A DNA stretch of 43,905 nucleotides from Acidobacteriota bacterium (GCA_022567475.1 JADFGZ010000002.1:1-43905), one strand, 5' to 3'. Shown: positions 28,330 to 42,428, counted from the stretch's first letter. Made by a program: numbers and translations. The notes: a model not told the origin generated them from the sequence alone.

Positions 28330-28602
28330 AATTCCCCTGCTGAATCCCTATGGCATCGCTGCGCTGTTCTGAGAGAAAACCGAATAAGGCGCGCTGCGGC
28401 CTTTTCAATTTTCTATTCTAGCATCGCCGCGTAGCAATACATATGCCGGCGCACGCGCGGACGGTGTGTTCAGTCCACGGGGAAGACCTGCCCAGATGAA
28501 CGATGAACGCGGCGACGGTCGCTCTGGCCTGCCGAGATCACTGCTTGTTTATGCAAAATATGCAAGGAGGACGCTACACCGGGGCGCTCAACACGAATTG
28601 TA

Positions 28603-31518
<2,916 letters not shown>

Positions 31519-31533
31519 GCGTATATCCTGATG

Positions 31534-31589
31534 TTCGTAACATGTTTGGAACCATCTTCGTAACGATGTTCGTAACGAAGGTCAGTAAC
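31534..31589. promoter_or_regulatory. Cluster of TTCGTAAC repeats upstream of the kinase start codon
   Basis: TTCGTAAC at 31534, 31557 and 31569; TCAGTAAC at 31582. Confidence 0.45.
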
Positions 31590-31736
31590 AAGGTCCCACC
31601 CGGACCTATCCAACAACCCCAGGCTACCTACTCCCCTCTACATTTATTCGACATTTAGCAGCAAAAGTTGAGCATATCTCGCGTGGCAGAATACCCGAGA
31701 TTCAGCACGCGCTGCCCGCCGGCAGCCAACCGTCGG

Positions 31737-31765
31737 TTGACAATCCTATTTTCGGTCGATAGGAT
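31737..31765 (+). promoter_or_regulatory. Sigma70-like promoter with embedded perfect inverted repeat
   Basis: TTGACA-N17-TAGGAT; ATCCTAT (31743-31749) / ATAGGAT (31759-31765) lies in the spacer and -10. Confidence 0.6.
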
Positions 31766-31809
31766 GAATACATTCTTTTTCAGGTTCGGCCGCAGGGGGG
31801 AGTGAGAGG

Positions 31810-33141
31810 TTGACCACAGAATCGGAATTTTCTTATCTTCACACCATCTATATGTCTATTGTTCAGAAGGAAATGGGGCATCCTGCGCCTCTTCCGGAGC
31901 AGGTGCAGGAGGTTCTGAACAAGACCGATTCCGCCTCCCCTTCCCAACCCGTGAGCGAACCGGGGCAGCAATGGCTCGGGCTGCTGGACATGGCGGTCCA
32001 GCCGCAACCTCTGCGCAGTTACCTGAAAGAGCATGATGTTGGCGAGCCGGCGCTGCAGGCGATGATCCGGTTTTTGGTTGCCAAGAAATCTCACTCGCAG
32101 GCCGACCGCGACAAAGTGGACTGGCTGGTGACCCACCTGTTCAAAGTGCGCGAGGAACAGAGCAATAACCTCACCGGCTGGGTCAAGTCCGCGATGGAGG
32201 ATATCCTGAAAGGAATCGACTTCTCGCCGCTGAGCGCGGATGCCCAGGCGTCGATGGCGGAGATCCCCGCCTTGCTGGACGAGGTGAGATACTTTGAAAG
32301 TTTCAGCCAGATCACCGATTCCCGCATCATCCAGCGGGGCCGGGAGCTGAAGAATCAGTTTGGAGAGGAATTTTTTCACCCGGATGTATTGACCCCGATT
32401 GTCAATTACAACCTCTTGTTCGGGAAAATCTTTCACGCGATGCTGCAAGAGACCATGCAGAAGGTCCACGATTTGGCCCGCAGCCAGCCGAACAGCAACA
32501 CCCCCGACGCCGCCGAATTGCTCCGCAGCGATTACCGCTCTACAGCCGACGCCTTCCGCCAGTTGACGGAACTGGGCCGGGAGCAGGAGTCAAAGAAAAC
32601 GGCGGCGAATGCTCGGGCCGGCTCGGCTCAGACGGATTCCGGCAAGTCTGCCGTCGAATGGGAACGGCAGATGAAGAACCTGGGCGTGGATCCCGCCATC
32701 CAGGCCGCACACCTCAGAAACCGGATGCAAGAGCTTACCGTGCGGCTTCGGGCCAAGCAAACCGTAACCTCCATCCCGATGTTTGGGAGGCCGCTGGCCC
32801 TCAACGACTGGGAATCGAGCGCCTTCCGAACCGAATATGCGGAATCGGAGCAGACGTTCCGGGTGGAATTCGCTCGCAGCCTGTGTCACACCATCAGCAT
32901 CATTTCTCGCGTTCAGGAGGAACTGAACTCTTACCGCGAGAAGAAAAATACGGAATACCTGTGGAAGAAACACTACGACGCGCTGCTCTATCTGCTGTAC
33001 GAAGGACGGCGGCACAAGGATACTTTGGCGCGGCTTTCCTCCGTCAGCCAGCAGAAAGGCTTGCTGGAAAAATCCAAGCAGTTGCTCTTGACCGCCGAAA
33101 AACTGGAAACCACCTTGTCTGAGGTGGCGGCCATCTTTTAG
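31810..33141 (+). CDS. Uncharacterised, mostly helical protein
   Basis: Long single-frame ORF in an operon-like position before guaB; TTG start; no family recognised. Confidence 0.7.
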   Translation: MTTESEFSYLHTIYMSIVQKEMGHPAPLPEQVQEVLNKTDSASPSQPVSEPGQQWLGLLDMAVQPQPLRSYLKEHDVGEPALQAMIRFLVAKKSHSQADRDKVDWLVTHLFKVREEQSNNLTGWVKSAMEDILKGIDFSPLSADAQASMAEIPALLDEVRYFESFSQITDSRIIQRGRELKNQFGEEFFHPDVLTPIVNYNLLFGKIFHAMLQETMQKVHDLARSQPNSNTPDAAELLRSDYRSTADAFRQLTELGREQESKKTAANARAGSAQTDSGKSAVEWERQMKNLGVDPAIQAAHLRNRMQELTVRLRAKQTVTSIPMFGRPLALNDWESSAFRTEYAESEQTFRVEFARSLCHTISIISRVQEELNSYREKKNTEYLWKKHYDALLYLLYEGRRHKDTLARLSSVSQQKGLLEKSKQLLLTAEKLETTLSEVAAIF

Positions 33142-33187
33142 GAGTTTGCGAGTGAAATTGACGCCGTTCTCCAGCCCGATTACAATG

Positions 33188-34678
33188 GACTCACTCAGCG
33201 GGAATGAGCAATCCATGGGAGGCATATCTTTTCTGGAAGGTTTGACGTTCGACGATCTCCTGCTGCTTCCGGGCCGGTCCGAGGTCTTGCCGGCCGACGT
33301 GGACACCTGCACCTCGCTGACCCGCAACATCCAGTTGAAAATCCCGATTCTGAGCGCGGCGATGGACACCGTGACCGAATCCCGCTTGGCCATCGCCATC
33401 GCCCAGCAAGGAGGCCTCGGCTTCATCCACCGGAATATGTCCATCGAACAGCAGGTTCTGGAAGTGGACAAAGTGAAGCGCAGCGAAAGCGGAATGATTG
33501 TGGACCCGGTGACCATGTCTCCCGAGAACAAAATCGCGGAAGCTTTGGACGTCATGCGCCGCTATAAGATTTCCGGTGTTCCCATCACAAAGAACCGGAA
33601 ATTGGTGGGCATCCTGACCAACCGCGATCTCCGGTTTGAGACCCGGCTGGAGTTGCCCATCGGCGAGGTGATGACCAAGGACAAGCTGTTTACGGCCCCC
33701 GTCGGAACGACGCTGGAAGAAGCCGAGCTGCTGCTGCAAAAACACAGGGTGGAAAAGCTTCCCGTGGTGGATCAGGAGAACAACCTTTGCGGGCTGATCA
33801 CCGTGAAGGATATTCAGAAAAAGCGCCGGTATCCCTTTGCCGCCAAGGACGAAAAAGGCCGCCTGCGCGTAGGCGCGGCGCTCGGAGCAACCGGGGATTT
33901 CCTGGAGCGCGCGCAGGAGTTGGCGCGAGCCAAGGTGGACCTTTTGGCGGTGGACACGGCGCACGCCCACTCCGTCCGCGTCCTGGAAGCCGTTCGGGTT
34001 TTGCGGAAAGCGCTTCCGCAAGTGGACTTGGTGGCCGGAAACGTGGCCACCTTCGAGGGCGCCTGCGAGTTGGTCCGCCTGGATGTGGACGCCATCAAAG
34101 TGGGGATTGGGCCCGGCTCCATCTGCACTACGCGCGTGGTGACCGGCGCCGGAGTTCCGCAGATTACCGCCATTGTCGAATGCCGCCGGGCTTTGCGGGA
34201 CACCGGGGTTCCGCTGATTGCCGACGGCGGCATCAAATACTCCGGCGACGTCACGAAAGCGCTCGCCACCGGCGCCAGCACAGTGATGATCGGCAATCTG
34301 CTTGCCGGGTGCGACGAAAGCCCGGGCGAATTCGTCTTGTACCAGGGACGCACGTTCAAGGCATACCGCGGAATGGGTTCCATAGGAGCGATGGGGTCCG
34401 GCGGATCGGACCGCTACAGCCAGGAAAACCAGACCCGCCCCGACAAACTGATTCCGGAGGGAATTGAAGGAAGAGTTCCCTACAAAGGGCCTCTGGAGGC
34501 CATGGTGCTGCAATTAGTAGGAGGCTTGAAATCCGGAATGGGTTATTGCGGCGCCGCTAATCTGGAAGAATTGCAATCCAAGGCCCGCTTTGTTCGCGTC
34601 TCTTCTGCCGGGCTGCGCGAAGGGCACGTGCACGACGTGATCATCACAAAGGAAGCCCCCAACTACCGCCTCGAGTAA
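33188..34678 (+). CDS. guaB: Inosine-5'-monophosphate dehydrogenase
   Basis: [17 protein letters not shown], tandem CBS region, [20 protein letters not shown]; the exact start could be later (33215). Confidence 0.95.
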   Translation, partial: DSLSGNEQSMGGISFLEGLTFDDLLLLPGRSEVLPADVDTCTSLTRNIQLKIPILSAAMDTVTESRLAIAIAQQGGLGFIHRNMSIEQQVLEVDKVKRSESGMIVDPVTMSPENKIAEALDVMRRYKISGVPITKNRKLVGILTNRDLRFETRLELPIGEVMTKDKLFTAPVGTTLEEAELLLQKHRVEKLPVVDQENNLCGLITVKDIQKKRRYPFAAKDEKGRLRVGAALGATGDFLERAQELARAKVDLLAVDTAHAHSVRVLEAVRVLRKALPQVDLVAGNVATFEGACELVRLDVDAIKVGIGPGSICTTRVVTGAGVPQITAIVECRRALRDTGVPLIADGGIKYSGDVTKALATGASTVMIGNLLAGCDESPGEFVLYQGRTFKAYRGMGSIGAMGSGGSDRYSQENQTRPDKLIPEGIEGRVPYKGPLEAMVLQLVGGLKSGMGYCGAANLEELQSKARFVRVSSAGLREGHVHDVIITKEAPNYRLE

Positions 34679-34721
34679 TCCCGCCAGACTCGCTGATACA
34701 CTGATGGTCTTCTCTCCTGCT

Positions 34722-34878
34722 GGGGGAAACTGCATCCAGAAGCAGCTACAGCATTTCCCCCGGACGTGTAGAGTTCCGGCAGCCACGGTGCGCCAGCGTC
34801 CCCGCTGGACCATTGGGCCGCCAGAGCCTGCCGAGGGGATGGCGGCGCTACATTCTATGTATCAACAGGGGGAAATGC
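34722..34878. repeat. REP-like cluster of palindromes between convergent guaB and rplQ
   Basis: GCATTTCCCCC (34751-34761) / GGGGGAAATGC (34868-34878); hairpins CCAGCG/CGCTGG and GCCGCCA/TGGCGGC; a third GGGGGAAACTGC at 34722. Confidence 0.6.
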
Positions 34879-34943
34879 GCTAAATTCTGCGTTGTTTCAG
34901 GGAAAGGATTCAGGGAAGAGGGGGTAAGTCAGGCGGGCTACGG

Positions 34944-35348
34944 TCAGGCTTTTTCTTTCTTTTTCTTTTTCGCAGGAGCTTTTTCTTTGAGTTCGCTGCC
35001 GACCAGTTCCACCAGCGCCATGTCGGCGCCGTCGCCGGCTCGCCAACCCACGCGGGTGATCCGCACATAACCGCCATTCTGCTGGGCGAAACGGGCCGAA
35101 AGACTGTCAAACAATTTTTTCACAGAGACCGGAGTCATCAGGAAAGCAGCCGCCTGGCGGCGCGCATGGAGCGACTCCGCCTTGCCCAGCGTAATCATCT
35201 TCTCAGCAAGCGGACGCAGCGCCTTGGCCTTGACCACCGTGGTCACGATGCGTTCCCGCTCAAGCAATGAAGTCACCAGATTGCGCAACAAAGCCTTGCG
35301 ATGGCTCGTGTTTCTTCCCAGTTTCCATCCTGCCTTGAGATGTCGCAT
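34944..35348 (-). CDS. rplQ: 50S ribosomal protein L17
   Basis: [29 protein letters not shown]. Confidence 0.96.
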   Translation of the reverse strand: MRHLKAGWKLGRNTSHRKALLRNLVTSLLERERIVTTVVKAKALRPLAEKMITLGKAESLHARRQAAAFLMTPVSVKKLFDSLSARFAQQNGGYVRITRVGWRAGDGADMALVELVGSELKEKAPAKKKKKEKA

Positions 35349-35467
35349 CCTCAGCCCTTCCTGCCCGCTATCCTGAACCGTCCGCTCGCTCCCGCCAACA
35401 TCCTGCGCCCTCTCTGCGCTGCCAAACCCGCAGGAACCCTCCGGCCCGGGCGGGGAGACCGGCCTGC

Positions 35468-36466
35468 CTATTGCTCGGAAACCGGTGAAGCCGGAATCAG
35501 GAACCCTTTTTCGTCCAATTTCATTCCCAACCCCAGGCCCATCGTATGCAGAATCTCCTTGATCTCGTTCAGCGATTTGCGGCCAAAATTCTTGGTTCGC
35601 AACATCTCCGATTCCGATTTCTGGACCAGTTCCCCGATGGTCTGAATGCTGGCGTTCTTCAAACAGTTATAGGAGCGCACCGACAGCTCCAACTCTTCCA
35701 CCGAGCGGTTCAAATTCTCATTGTGAATCTCAAGACTTTTCTCCGCCACTTCCTCGAAGTCTACGGGTTTCTCTTCAAAGTTGATGAAGATCGCCATATG
35801 GTCCTTCATCAGCTTGGCGCCCAGCCCGACGGCATCCTGCGGGGAAATAGTCCCATTCGTCCAAACCTTCAAGATCAGCTTGTCGTAATCGGTCATCTGA
35901 CCCAGGCGGGCCGCCTCCACCTGATAATTGACCTTGCGCACCGGCGAATGAACCGAGTCGACGGGGATATAGCCGATGGCCAGGTCCTCATCAAAATTTT
36001 TGTCCGCGCTGACGTAGCCCCGGCCATGCCGGAGGCGCATCTCCATTTGCAGCCGGCCGCCGTCGCCGACGGTTGCCAGGTATACGTCCGGGTTCAGGAT
36101 CTCCACGTCCCCATCGGCCTGAATCTGGGAGGAGAGGATGCGACCGGGCTTATCTCCCGTCAGCGTGATGGTCTTGGGGCCTTCCCCATTCAACCGGAAC
36201 GGCACTTGTTTCAGGTTGAGAATAATATCGGTGGCGTCTTCCACCACTCCGGGAATCGATGAAAACTCGTGCAGGACTCCTTCGATCTTGACGGCAGTGA
36301 TCGCCGCGCCTTCAATCGACGACAACAACACGCGACGAAGAGCGTTTCCAATCGTGGTGCCGAATCCGCGCTCAAACGGCTGGGCGGAAAATTCGCCGAA
36401 ATCGGCAGTCAAGGTTTCCAAACTGCAAGCCAAACGCTTTGGTTTCTGAAAACCCTTCCATAACAT
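35468..36466 (-). CDS. rpoA: RNA polymerase alpha subunit
   Basis: FEQP-like N-terminus, [37 protein letters not shown]. Confidence 0.96.
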   Translation of the reverse strand: MLWKGFQKPKRLACSLETLTADFGEFSAQPFERGFGTTIGNALRRVLLSSIEGAAITAVKIEGVLHEFSSIPGVVEDATDIILNLKQVPFRLNGEGPKTITLTGDKPGRILSSQIQADGDVEILNPDVYLATVGDGGRLQMEMRLRHGRGYVSADKNFDEDLAIGYIPVDSVHSPVRKVNYQVEAARLGQMTDYDKLILKVWTNGTISPQDAVGLGAKLMKDHMAIFINFEEKPVDFEEVAEKSLEIHNENLNRSVEELELSVRSYNCLKNASIQTIGELVQKSESEMLRTKNFGRKSLNEIKEILHTMGLGLGMKLDEKGFLIPASPVSEQ

Positions 36467-36546
36467 CGCTTTCCTCCAAAATGACCGAGCAGCGTAGCGT
36501 CTGCGGCGGGTCCTGCTGCCTCAGGCGTACGGGGGGTGCCGATTCT

Positions 36547-37176
36547 CTATTTAGAATAAAGTTCTACAATCATTTGTTCCTGGACCGGGAGCGCAATATC
36601 CTGCCGCTGCGGGAGGGCCAGTATCTTGGCCTTCAGGTTTTCCCTGTCCACGTCGATCCATGCGGGGACGGATTGGTGCGCCGTCGATTCACGGTTGGCC
36701 AGCAGGCAAGGATTCTCCCGGCTTTTCGAACGCACTTCCACGGCATCGCCCGGCTTCACCAAATACGAAGGGATCGTCACCTTCCGGCCGTTTACCTGGA
36801 AATGGCCGTGTCGCACGCTCTGCCGCGCTTGCGCCCGGGAAACTCCCAGGCCCATCCGGTAGACGACGTTGTCGAGCCTGCGCTCCAGAAATTGCAGCAG
36901 CAATTCTCCGGTGATTCCTTTGCGGACGGCCGCTTTTTCAAAGTAACGGCGAAACTGCTTCTCCAGGACTCCGTAGATCCGCCGCACCTTCTGTTTTTCC
37001 CGGAGCTGCAAGCCGTAGCCGAGCATCCGGGGCCGGCGGCGTTTTCCGTGCTGGCCCGGGGGGAAGTTGCGCCGGTCGATGGCGCACTTGTCCGTGTGAC
37101 ACCGCTCTCCCTTGAGAAACAACTTCTCGCCCTCGCGCCGGCATAGCCGGCACACCGCACCTCGATATCTAGCCAA
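36547..37176 (-). CDS. rpsD: 30S ribosomal protein S4 (Cys-containing form)
   Basis: [32 protein letters not shown]...[17 protein letters not shown]. Confidence 0.96.
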   Translation of the reverse strand: MARYRGAVCRLCRREGEKLFLKGERCHTDKCAIDRRNFPPGQHGKRRRPRMLGYGLQLREKQKVRRIYGVLEKQFRRYFEKAAVRKGITGELLLQFLERRLDNVVYRMGLGVSRAQARQSVRHGHFQVNGRKVTIPSYLVKPGDAVEVRSKSRENPCLLANRESTAHQSVPAWIDVDRENLKAKILALPQRQDIALPVQEQMIVELYSK

Positions 37177-37275
37177 TCTTCCTCCTCAACCGGTCAGCCT
37201 GAATCAAACCGAATCGCTCCAAGAAACTCTTTCTCCCAAAGCAGGCGTGCCTGCCGCCAGCACCGTTTCGCCCTC

Positions 37276-37683
37276 TTATACGCGCCTCTTCTTCGGAGGA
37301 CGGCAACCGTTGTGCGGAATGGGCGTCACATCCTTGATGCCTTTGACCTCCAAACCCACCACCGCGAGCGCGCGGATGGCGGACTCCCGCCCCGAACCGG
37401 GGCCTTTCACCCGGACCTCGACGCTCCGCATGCCGTGGTCGCGGGCGCTATTGGCCGCGTGCTGGGCGGCCTGTTGGGCGGCAAACGGAGTTCCCTTCCG
37501 GGACCCTCGAAAGCCCAGCGACCCTGCGCTCGACCAAGAAATCACGTTTCCATTCAGATCAGAGATCGTAACCACCGTATTGTTAAAGGTGGCCTGGATG
37601 TGCACGATCCCGCTGGAAATGTGCTTCTTCTCTCGCTTCTTAAAAGCTTTCTTTTTCCCCTGCTTTCCGGGTGCCTTTGCCAT
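37276..37683 (-). CDS. rpsK: 30S ribosomal protein S11
   Basis: [46 protein letters not shown]. Confidence 0.96.
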   Translation of the reverse strand: MAKAPGKQGKKKAFKKREKKHISSGIVHIQATFNNTVVTISDLNGNVISWSSAGSLGFRGSRKGTPFAAQQAAQHAANSARDHGMRSVEVRVKGPGSGRESAIRALAVVGLEVKGIKDVTPIPHNGCRPPKKRRV

Positions 37684-37765
37684 CTATCCTCTGATCCTCC
37701 AAAAACCGCGCGGTTTCGCAACGTTGTCCGCCCGGAGATTCTCAACTTCTCCTCACGGTTGTGCC

Positions 37766-38152
37766 CTAGGTTTTCGCCGCAGACTTCTTCTTAATCGCGA
37801 TCGTTCCTTTTCGCGGCCCCTTGCGGGTTCGGGCGTTGGTGTGGGTCCGTTGGCCGCGGACAGGCAAATTGCGGCGATGGCGCAGGCCCCGGTAGGAGCC
37901 GACCTCGATCAACCGGCGGATATTCATGGAAATTTCCTTCCGCAGATCTCCCTCGATGGCGCCTTCCTCTTCCAAAATCTTCCGGATCCGGCCTACCTCA
38001 TCCTCGGTCAAATCCCGCACTTTCGTATCCGGATTGATATCCGCTCTCCGTAAAATCGAATTGGACCGTGCCCGGCCAATCCCGTAGATATAGGTCAGGC
38101 CGATCTCAGACCGCTTGGAGGGGGGTAAATCCACTCCGGCTATGCGTGCCAT
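37766..38152 (-). CDS. rpsM: 30S ribosomal protein S13
   Basis: [34 protein letters not shown]. Confidence 0.96.
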   Translation of the reverse strand: MARIAGVDLPPSKRSEIGLTYIYGIGRARSNSILRRADINPDTKVRDLTEDEVGRIRKILEEEGAIEGDLRKEISMNIRRLIEVGSYRGLRHRRNLPVRGQRTHTNARTRKGPRKGTIAIKKKSAAKT

Positions 38153-38246
38153 TTTTCCTCCTGGGAGCCGCGCAGCAGCCTGACGCCGGCCTGCCGCCGC
38201 TCTCCCGCGCTGCCTGTTTCTTTCCCGGCGAAAAGCAAATTCACCT

Positions 38247-38360
38247 TCATCCCTGGCGTTGTTTGTGCTTCAAGTTCACACAGATCACCCGAACCACCCT
38301 CTTGCGGCGGATGATCTTGCACTTGGCGCAAATTTTTTTAACCGATGCTCGTACTTTCAT
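38247..38360 (-). CDS. rpmJ: 50S ribosomal protein L36
   Basis: [37 protein letters not shown], starting at an internal ATG of the listed ORF. Confidence 0.94.
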   Translation of the reverse strand: MKVRASVKKICAKCKIIRRKRVVRVICVNLKHKQRQG

Positions 38361-38440
38361 GCCCAGATTCTTCCTGCCTTGCCGGCGGCATCCGCGCAAA
38401 ATGCGTATTCTGTTTCCAGCGCGGCTCGCCGGGGCGGCCC

Positions 38441-39190
38441 TCAGGGTTTCGTCAGGATCCACGGGCCGTTGCTGGTCACGACGACGCAGTGTTCAAAGTG
38501 CGCCGAATAGCTGCCGTCTTCGGTCACGGCAGTCCACTTGTCTTCCAATACCCGCGCTTCCGCTTTTCCCGCGTTCACCATGGGCTCAATCGCCAGCACC
38601 ATTCCCTCTTTCAAGCGCGGTCCGCGGCCTGGAGTTCCATAGTTGGGCACCTTCGGATCCTCATGGAGACGGCTGCCGATCCCATGTCCCACAAAGTCGC
38701 GCACCACCGAGTAACCGTGAGGCTCCACGTATTGCTGCACCGCGGCCGAAACATCGCCTAAATGCACATCCGGCCGGACATGATCGATTGCCTCATACAG
38801 AGACTCTTCGGTCACACGCAGCAGTTTTTCCAATTCCGGCGAAATGGTTCCCACGGGCACCGTTACGGCCGAGTCGCTGTAGTAGCCTTCCGTCTTGACC
38901 CCCACGTCGATCTTCACGATGTCCCCTTCTTTCAAAATCCTTTGGGGGGAAGGGATTCCGTGCACGATTTCATTGTTGATGGAGGTGCACAAGATGCAAG
39001 GATAGTTATACAGTCCCTTAAAAGCCGGCTCCACCGCATGTTCGGCGAGCTTTTCCTCGGCCAGCTTCTCCAAATCATAGGTGGAAATTCCCGGCGCGAC
39101 CCGTGCGCGCAATTCATCCAAAAGCTCCCACACGAACACCCCTCCCCGGCGCATCTTTTCCAGCTCCAGCGGTGACTTGCAAATAATCAT
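38441..39190 (-). CDS. map: Type I methionine aminopeptidase
   Basis: [48 protein letters not shown]. Confidence 0.95.
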   Translation of the reverse strand: MIICKSPLELEKMRRGGVFVWELLDELRARVAPGISTYDLEKLAEEKLAEHAVEPAFKGLYNYPCILCTSINNEIVHGIPSPQRILKEGDIVKIDVGVKTEGYYSDSAVTVPVGTISPELEKLLRVTEESLYEAIDHVRPDVHLGDVSAAVQQYVEPHGYSVVRDFVGHGIGSRLHEDPKVPNYGTPGRGPRLKEGMVLAIEPMVNAGKAEARVLEDKWTAVTEDGSYSAHFEHCVVVTSNGPWILTKP

Positions 39191-39867
39191 GAAGCGTTCA
39201 AAATGCGATGGATCGCTCCCGTGATCCTTCCCGGGGCTTGGTCCGCATCCACCTCATAGAAACGGCCTTCGTTTCTGTAAAAAGCGATCAGCGGCGCCGT
39301 TTGGGTTTCGTAAGCGGAAAGGCGCTCGCGAATTGCCGCCTCGCGGTCATCCGGCCTCTGCTGCAGGGAAGCTCCATCCGCGTCGCAAATACCTGGTTGG
39401 GCGGGAGGTTGCAAACTCAGGTTATAAATCCGGTTGCACACCGGGCAGATTCTTCGGCCTGAGAGACGTTCAACCACAGTATTATAACCCAGGCGCAAAT
39501 GGATCACAACCGGAGCTCCGGACCCCTTCTGCTTTAGAATTCCCTTGAGCGCCTCTGCCTGGGCTAATGTTCGGGGATAGCCGTCTAGAAGGAATCCTCT
39601 GCCGCAATCGTCCCGGCTGATCCGCTCCTGGACCATCTCGTTCACCACGTCATCGCCCACCAGCCCCCCCGAATCCATTGTGGCCTTGGCCTTCAATCCC
39701 AGAGGCGTTTTCCTCTCCGCGTTTTCCCGGAACATATCTCCCGTGGAGATGTGCGGGACCCCCAACTGTTTTACAATTTCCCTGGCCTGCGTTCCCTTCC
39801 CGGCTCCCGGAGGGCCCAGAAAAACCAAAGGACCCGGAGACGAGTCGGATCTCTTCTGCCGTACCAT
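39187..39867 (-). CDS. adk: Adenylate kinase (Cys-containing LID)
   Basis: FLGPPGAGKGTQA, FLLDGYPRTLAQAEAL, CPVCNRIYN...CDAD. Confidence 0.95.
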   Translation of the reverse strand: MVRQKRSDSSPGPLVFLGPPGAGKGTQAREIVKQLGVPHISTGDMFRENAERKTPLGLKAKATMDSGGLVGDDVVNEMVQERISRDDCGRGFLLDGYPRTLAQAEALKGILKQKGSGAPVVIHLRLGYNTVVERLSGRRICPVCNRIYNLSLQPPAQPGICDADGASLQQRPDDREAAIRERLSAYETQTAPLIAFYRNEGRFYEVDADQAPGRITGAIHRILNAS

Positions 39868-40012
39868 GAGATCTCATTTCCCGGAGGCGACAATCCCGGG
39901 TGAATCACTCGGGACCGCCCGGAGGTTAGGCGCATCGCGCGCGTTTTCCCTAACCCACCACTACCAACTCATCCGCAGTATTGCCTTCCGGAAAGCCACC
40001 CCGAGGCTCCCC

Positions 40013-40456
40013 TCAGGAAGCAATCACCTCTGCCCGCCCTCCGGCCTTGGTGATCTTTTCCCTGGCCGCCCGGCTGAAAAAATGAGCCGAGACGCTGATC
40101 TTGCCTTTCAAATCCCCCTCGCCCAGCACCTTGAGACCGGCGTAGAGTTTTTTGATTATCCCGCGCTGCAACAGAATCTCGGGAGAAACTTCCTTTTCCG
40201 CCAAGGGAGCGATCTGCTTCAGATTCACAATGGCAAAACGCTTCCTGAAAATATTCCGAAACCCCCGCTTGGGCAGCCGCCGCTGCAAGGGCATCTGCCC
40301 GCCCTCGAAACCGCGTTTCCTGTGGCTCCCCGAGCGGGAACGCTGCCCCTTGTGCCCGCGGGCGGAGGTTTTGCCGTGCCCGCTGCCCATACCCCGGCCT
40401 ACACGCTTGCGAGCGTGCGTTTGTCCGCGCGGCACTGACAGCGAACTCAAATTCAT
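40013..40456 (-). CDS. rplO: 50S ribosomal protein L15
   Basis: RKRVGRGMGSGHGKTSARGHKGQRSRSG. Confidence 0.95.
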   Translation of the reverse strand: MNLSSLSVPRGQTHARKRVGRGMGSGHGKTSARGHKGQRSRSGSHRKRGFEGGQMPLQRRLPKRGFRNIFRKRFAIVNLKQIAPLAEKEVSPEILLQRGIIKKLYAGLKVLGEGDLKGKISVSAHFFSRAAREKITKAGGRAEVIAS

Positions 40457-40477
40457 CCGATCCTCCCCAAAACCCTA

Positions 40478-40669
40478 CTACTCCACAATCCGAACCAGGT
40501 GGGACACTTTGAAAATCATCCCCCGAATGGAGTCATCGTCGGGCCGCTCGACCACCTGCTGAAGCTTCCGGAAGCCCAATCCGCGCAGCACCAGTTTCTG
40601 TTTCTTGGGAAACCCGATCCCGCTGCGCACCCATTGGATACGGATTGTTTTCGTTTGCTTTTTGGCCAT
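40478..40669 (-). CDS. rpmD: 50S ribosomal protein L30
   Basis: IRIQWVRSGIGFPKKQKLVLRGLGFRKLQQVVERPDD. Confidence 0.93.
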   Translation of the reverse strand: MAKKQTKTIRIQWVRSGIGFPKKQKLVLRGLGFRKLQQVVERPDDDSIRGMIFKVSHLVRIVE

Positions 40670-40895
40670 CCGTTATCTCCCGCGTCCATCTCCCACAGCA
40701 ACCTTCGGCACCCTGTCTCTCACACCTTGTCGCCGCTGACGCTGCTCAGTTTGCCCGAATTTGGGACCCTAGTTTAAGACCCGGGTCTGGGCTTGGCTCG
40801 GGCCCGAGCGGCAATCATGCCCGTGCAGCCATCCCGCCGTCATCAGCCCTGCCTGACAGGCGACTCAGGCTCACATCCCGGAGGAAGACGCCGGG

Positions 40896-41411
40896 CTAGC
40901 GTTCTTGTGCCGGGCGCTCTTGCGACCCGGACGGCGAGCTGGCCGCCGGCTTGCGCGCCCGGAGCTCCATGAGACCTACCATGGTGGCCTTGACAACGTT
41001 GTGCGGGTTGGTCGTACCCAGCGACTTCGTAAAAACATTTTGAATCCCGGCTGACTGCAGCACGGCCCGCACGGGGCCGCCGGCTATTACCCCGGTCCCC
41101 TCCGGAGCCGGTTTCAAGAGCACGGCGCCGGCGCCGAAGTGACCCACGACTTGATGGGGAATGGTGGTGTTGAACAGATTAATTTTCTTCAAGTTCTTCT
41201 TCGCAACCTCGATCCCCTTCCGAATCGCAGACGGAACGTCTTTGGCTTTCCCCATTCCGATGCCCACAATCCCCTGATCCGGGTCGCCGACCACCACCAG
41301 CGCGCTAAAACTCATGTTCTTGCCGCCCTTGACGACCTTGGTCACCCGGTTGATGGAAACCACCTGGTCTTTCAGTTGGAGAGTGGCCGGGTCAATCCGT
41401 TTGCTTTCCAA
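40896..41411 (-). CDS. rpsE: 30S ribosomal protein S5
   Basis: [43 protein letters not shown]. Confidence 0.96.
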   Translation of the reverse strand: MESKRIDPATLQLKDQVVSINRVTKVVKGGKNMSFSALVVVGDPDQGIVGIGMGKAKDVPSAIRKGIEVAKKNLKKINLFNTTIPHQVVGHFGAGAVLLKPAPEGTGVIAGGPVRAVLQSAGIQNVFTKSLGTTNPHNVVKATMVGLMELRARKPAASSPSGSQERPAQER

Positions 41412-41421
41412 ACTTCCTCCC

Positions 41422-41784
41422 TTAAAATTTCAGTCCGGCTTCCCGGGCGGCATCCGCCAGAGCCTTCACGCGGCCATGGTAACGATACCCGGCCCGGTCA
41501 AAAGCCACCTGGGTAATCCCCTTCTCGACGGCCCGTCCGGCGATCAATTTTCCCGTTTCGCGGGCAGCTGCAATATTTCCGCCGTCCTTCAGCGGAAAAC
41601 CTTTCTCTGCAGAACTGGCAGCGGCCAAGGTGCAACCCCTTCTGTCGTCGATGATCTGAACATAAACGTGCTTGAGCGAACGGAAGACATTCAAGCGGGG
41701 CCGCGCAACTGTCCCCCCGATTTTTTTTCGGATCTTGCGATGAATTTTCTTCCGCGCTTCGTTCCGTCGAACTTGCGTGAACAT
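41422..41784 (-). CDS. rplR: 50S ribosomal protein L18
   Basis: [31 protein letters not shown]...[26 protein letters not shown]. Confidence 0.95.
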   Translation of the reverse strand: MFTQVRRNEARKKIHRKIRKKIGGTVARPRLNVFRSLKHVYVQIIDDRRGCTLAAASSAEKGFPLKDGGNIAAARETGKLIAGRAVEKGITQVAFDRAGYRYHGRVKALADAAREAGLKF

Positions 41785-41818
41785 AATCTAAAACCTGCTC
41801 CGCAGCAGCCCGGGCGGG

Positions 41819-42364
41819 TTATTTCGCGCTGGCGCTAGCCCCGGTCTTGCCTACCTTCTTGCGCAGCACCTCGCCCGCATACCGAATGCCCTTGTTTTTG
41901 TATGGGTCCGGCTTCCTGAGGGAACGGATATCGGCGGCGACCTGTCCCACTTTCTGCTTGTCAATGCCGTTCACAGAAAGCCGGGTTTGCCGCTCCACCG
42001 AAACCTGAATCCCTTCCGGAATCGGAAATTCAACGGGGTGGGAGTATCCCAGGGCGAACAGCAGCATTTTGTCCTTCAACTCAGCCCGGTAGCCGATGCC
42101 CACAATCTCCAAATCCTTCTGAAAACCTTTCGTCACCCCCGTCACGGAGTTGGCCAGCAGGCTGCGGATCAGCCCGTGCTTGGCGGCAAAGGAGTCATTC
42201 CGCCGAAGCGTGACTAATTGATTGTCGTGTTTCTCCACATGGATTCCATCGGGCAGGTTCAGGACGAGCTTTCCTTTAGGACCCTTCACCTCGACGGCAC
42301 GCTCCGCAATGCTCACCTGCACATCGGGCAGCAACGGAATCGGTTTCCTTCCAATACGCGACAT
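41819..42364 (-). CDS. rplF: 50S ribosomal protein L6
   Basis: MSRIGRKPIPLLPDVQVSI...RKPDPYKNKGIRYAGEVLRKKVGKTG. Confidence 0.96.
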   Translation of the reverse strand: MSRIGRKPIPLLPDVQVSIAERAVEVKGPKGKLVLNLPDGIHVEKHDNQLVTLRRNDSFAAKHGLIRSLLANSVTGVTKGFQKDLEIVGIGYRAELKDKMLLFALGYSHPVEFPIPEGIQVSVERQTRLSVNGIDKQKVGQVAADIRSLRKPDPYKNKGIRYAGEVLRKKVGKTGASASAK

Positions 42365-42428
42365 CGAAAAACCCCTCGGTATGATCGGCCTGTGCAGCAG
42401 CCGCCGTTCCGCATCCGCGGCAGCGGCG

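Noticed and set aside
33191-34513. 440-aa minus-strand ORF antisense to guaB
   Set aside because: Shadow ORF; IMPDH motifs are unambiguous on the plus strand.
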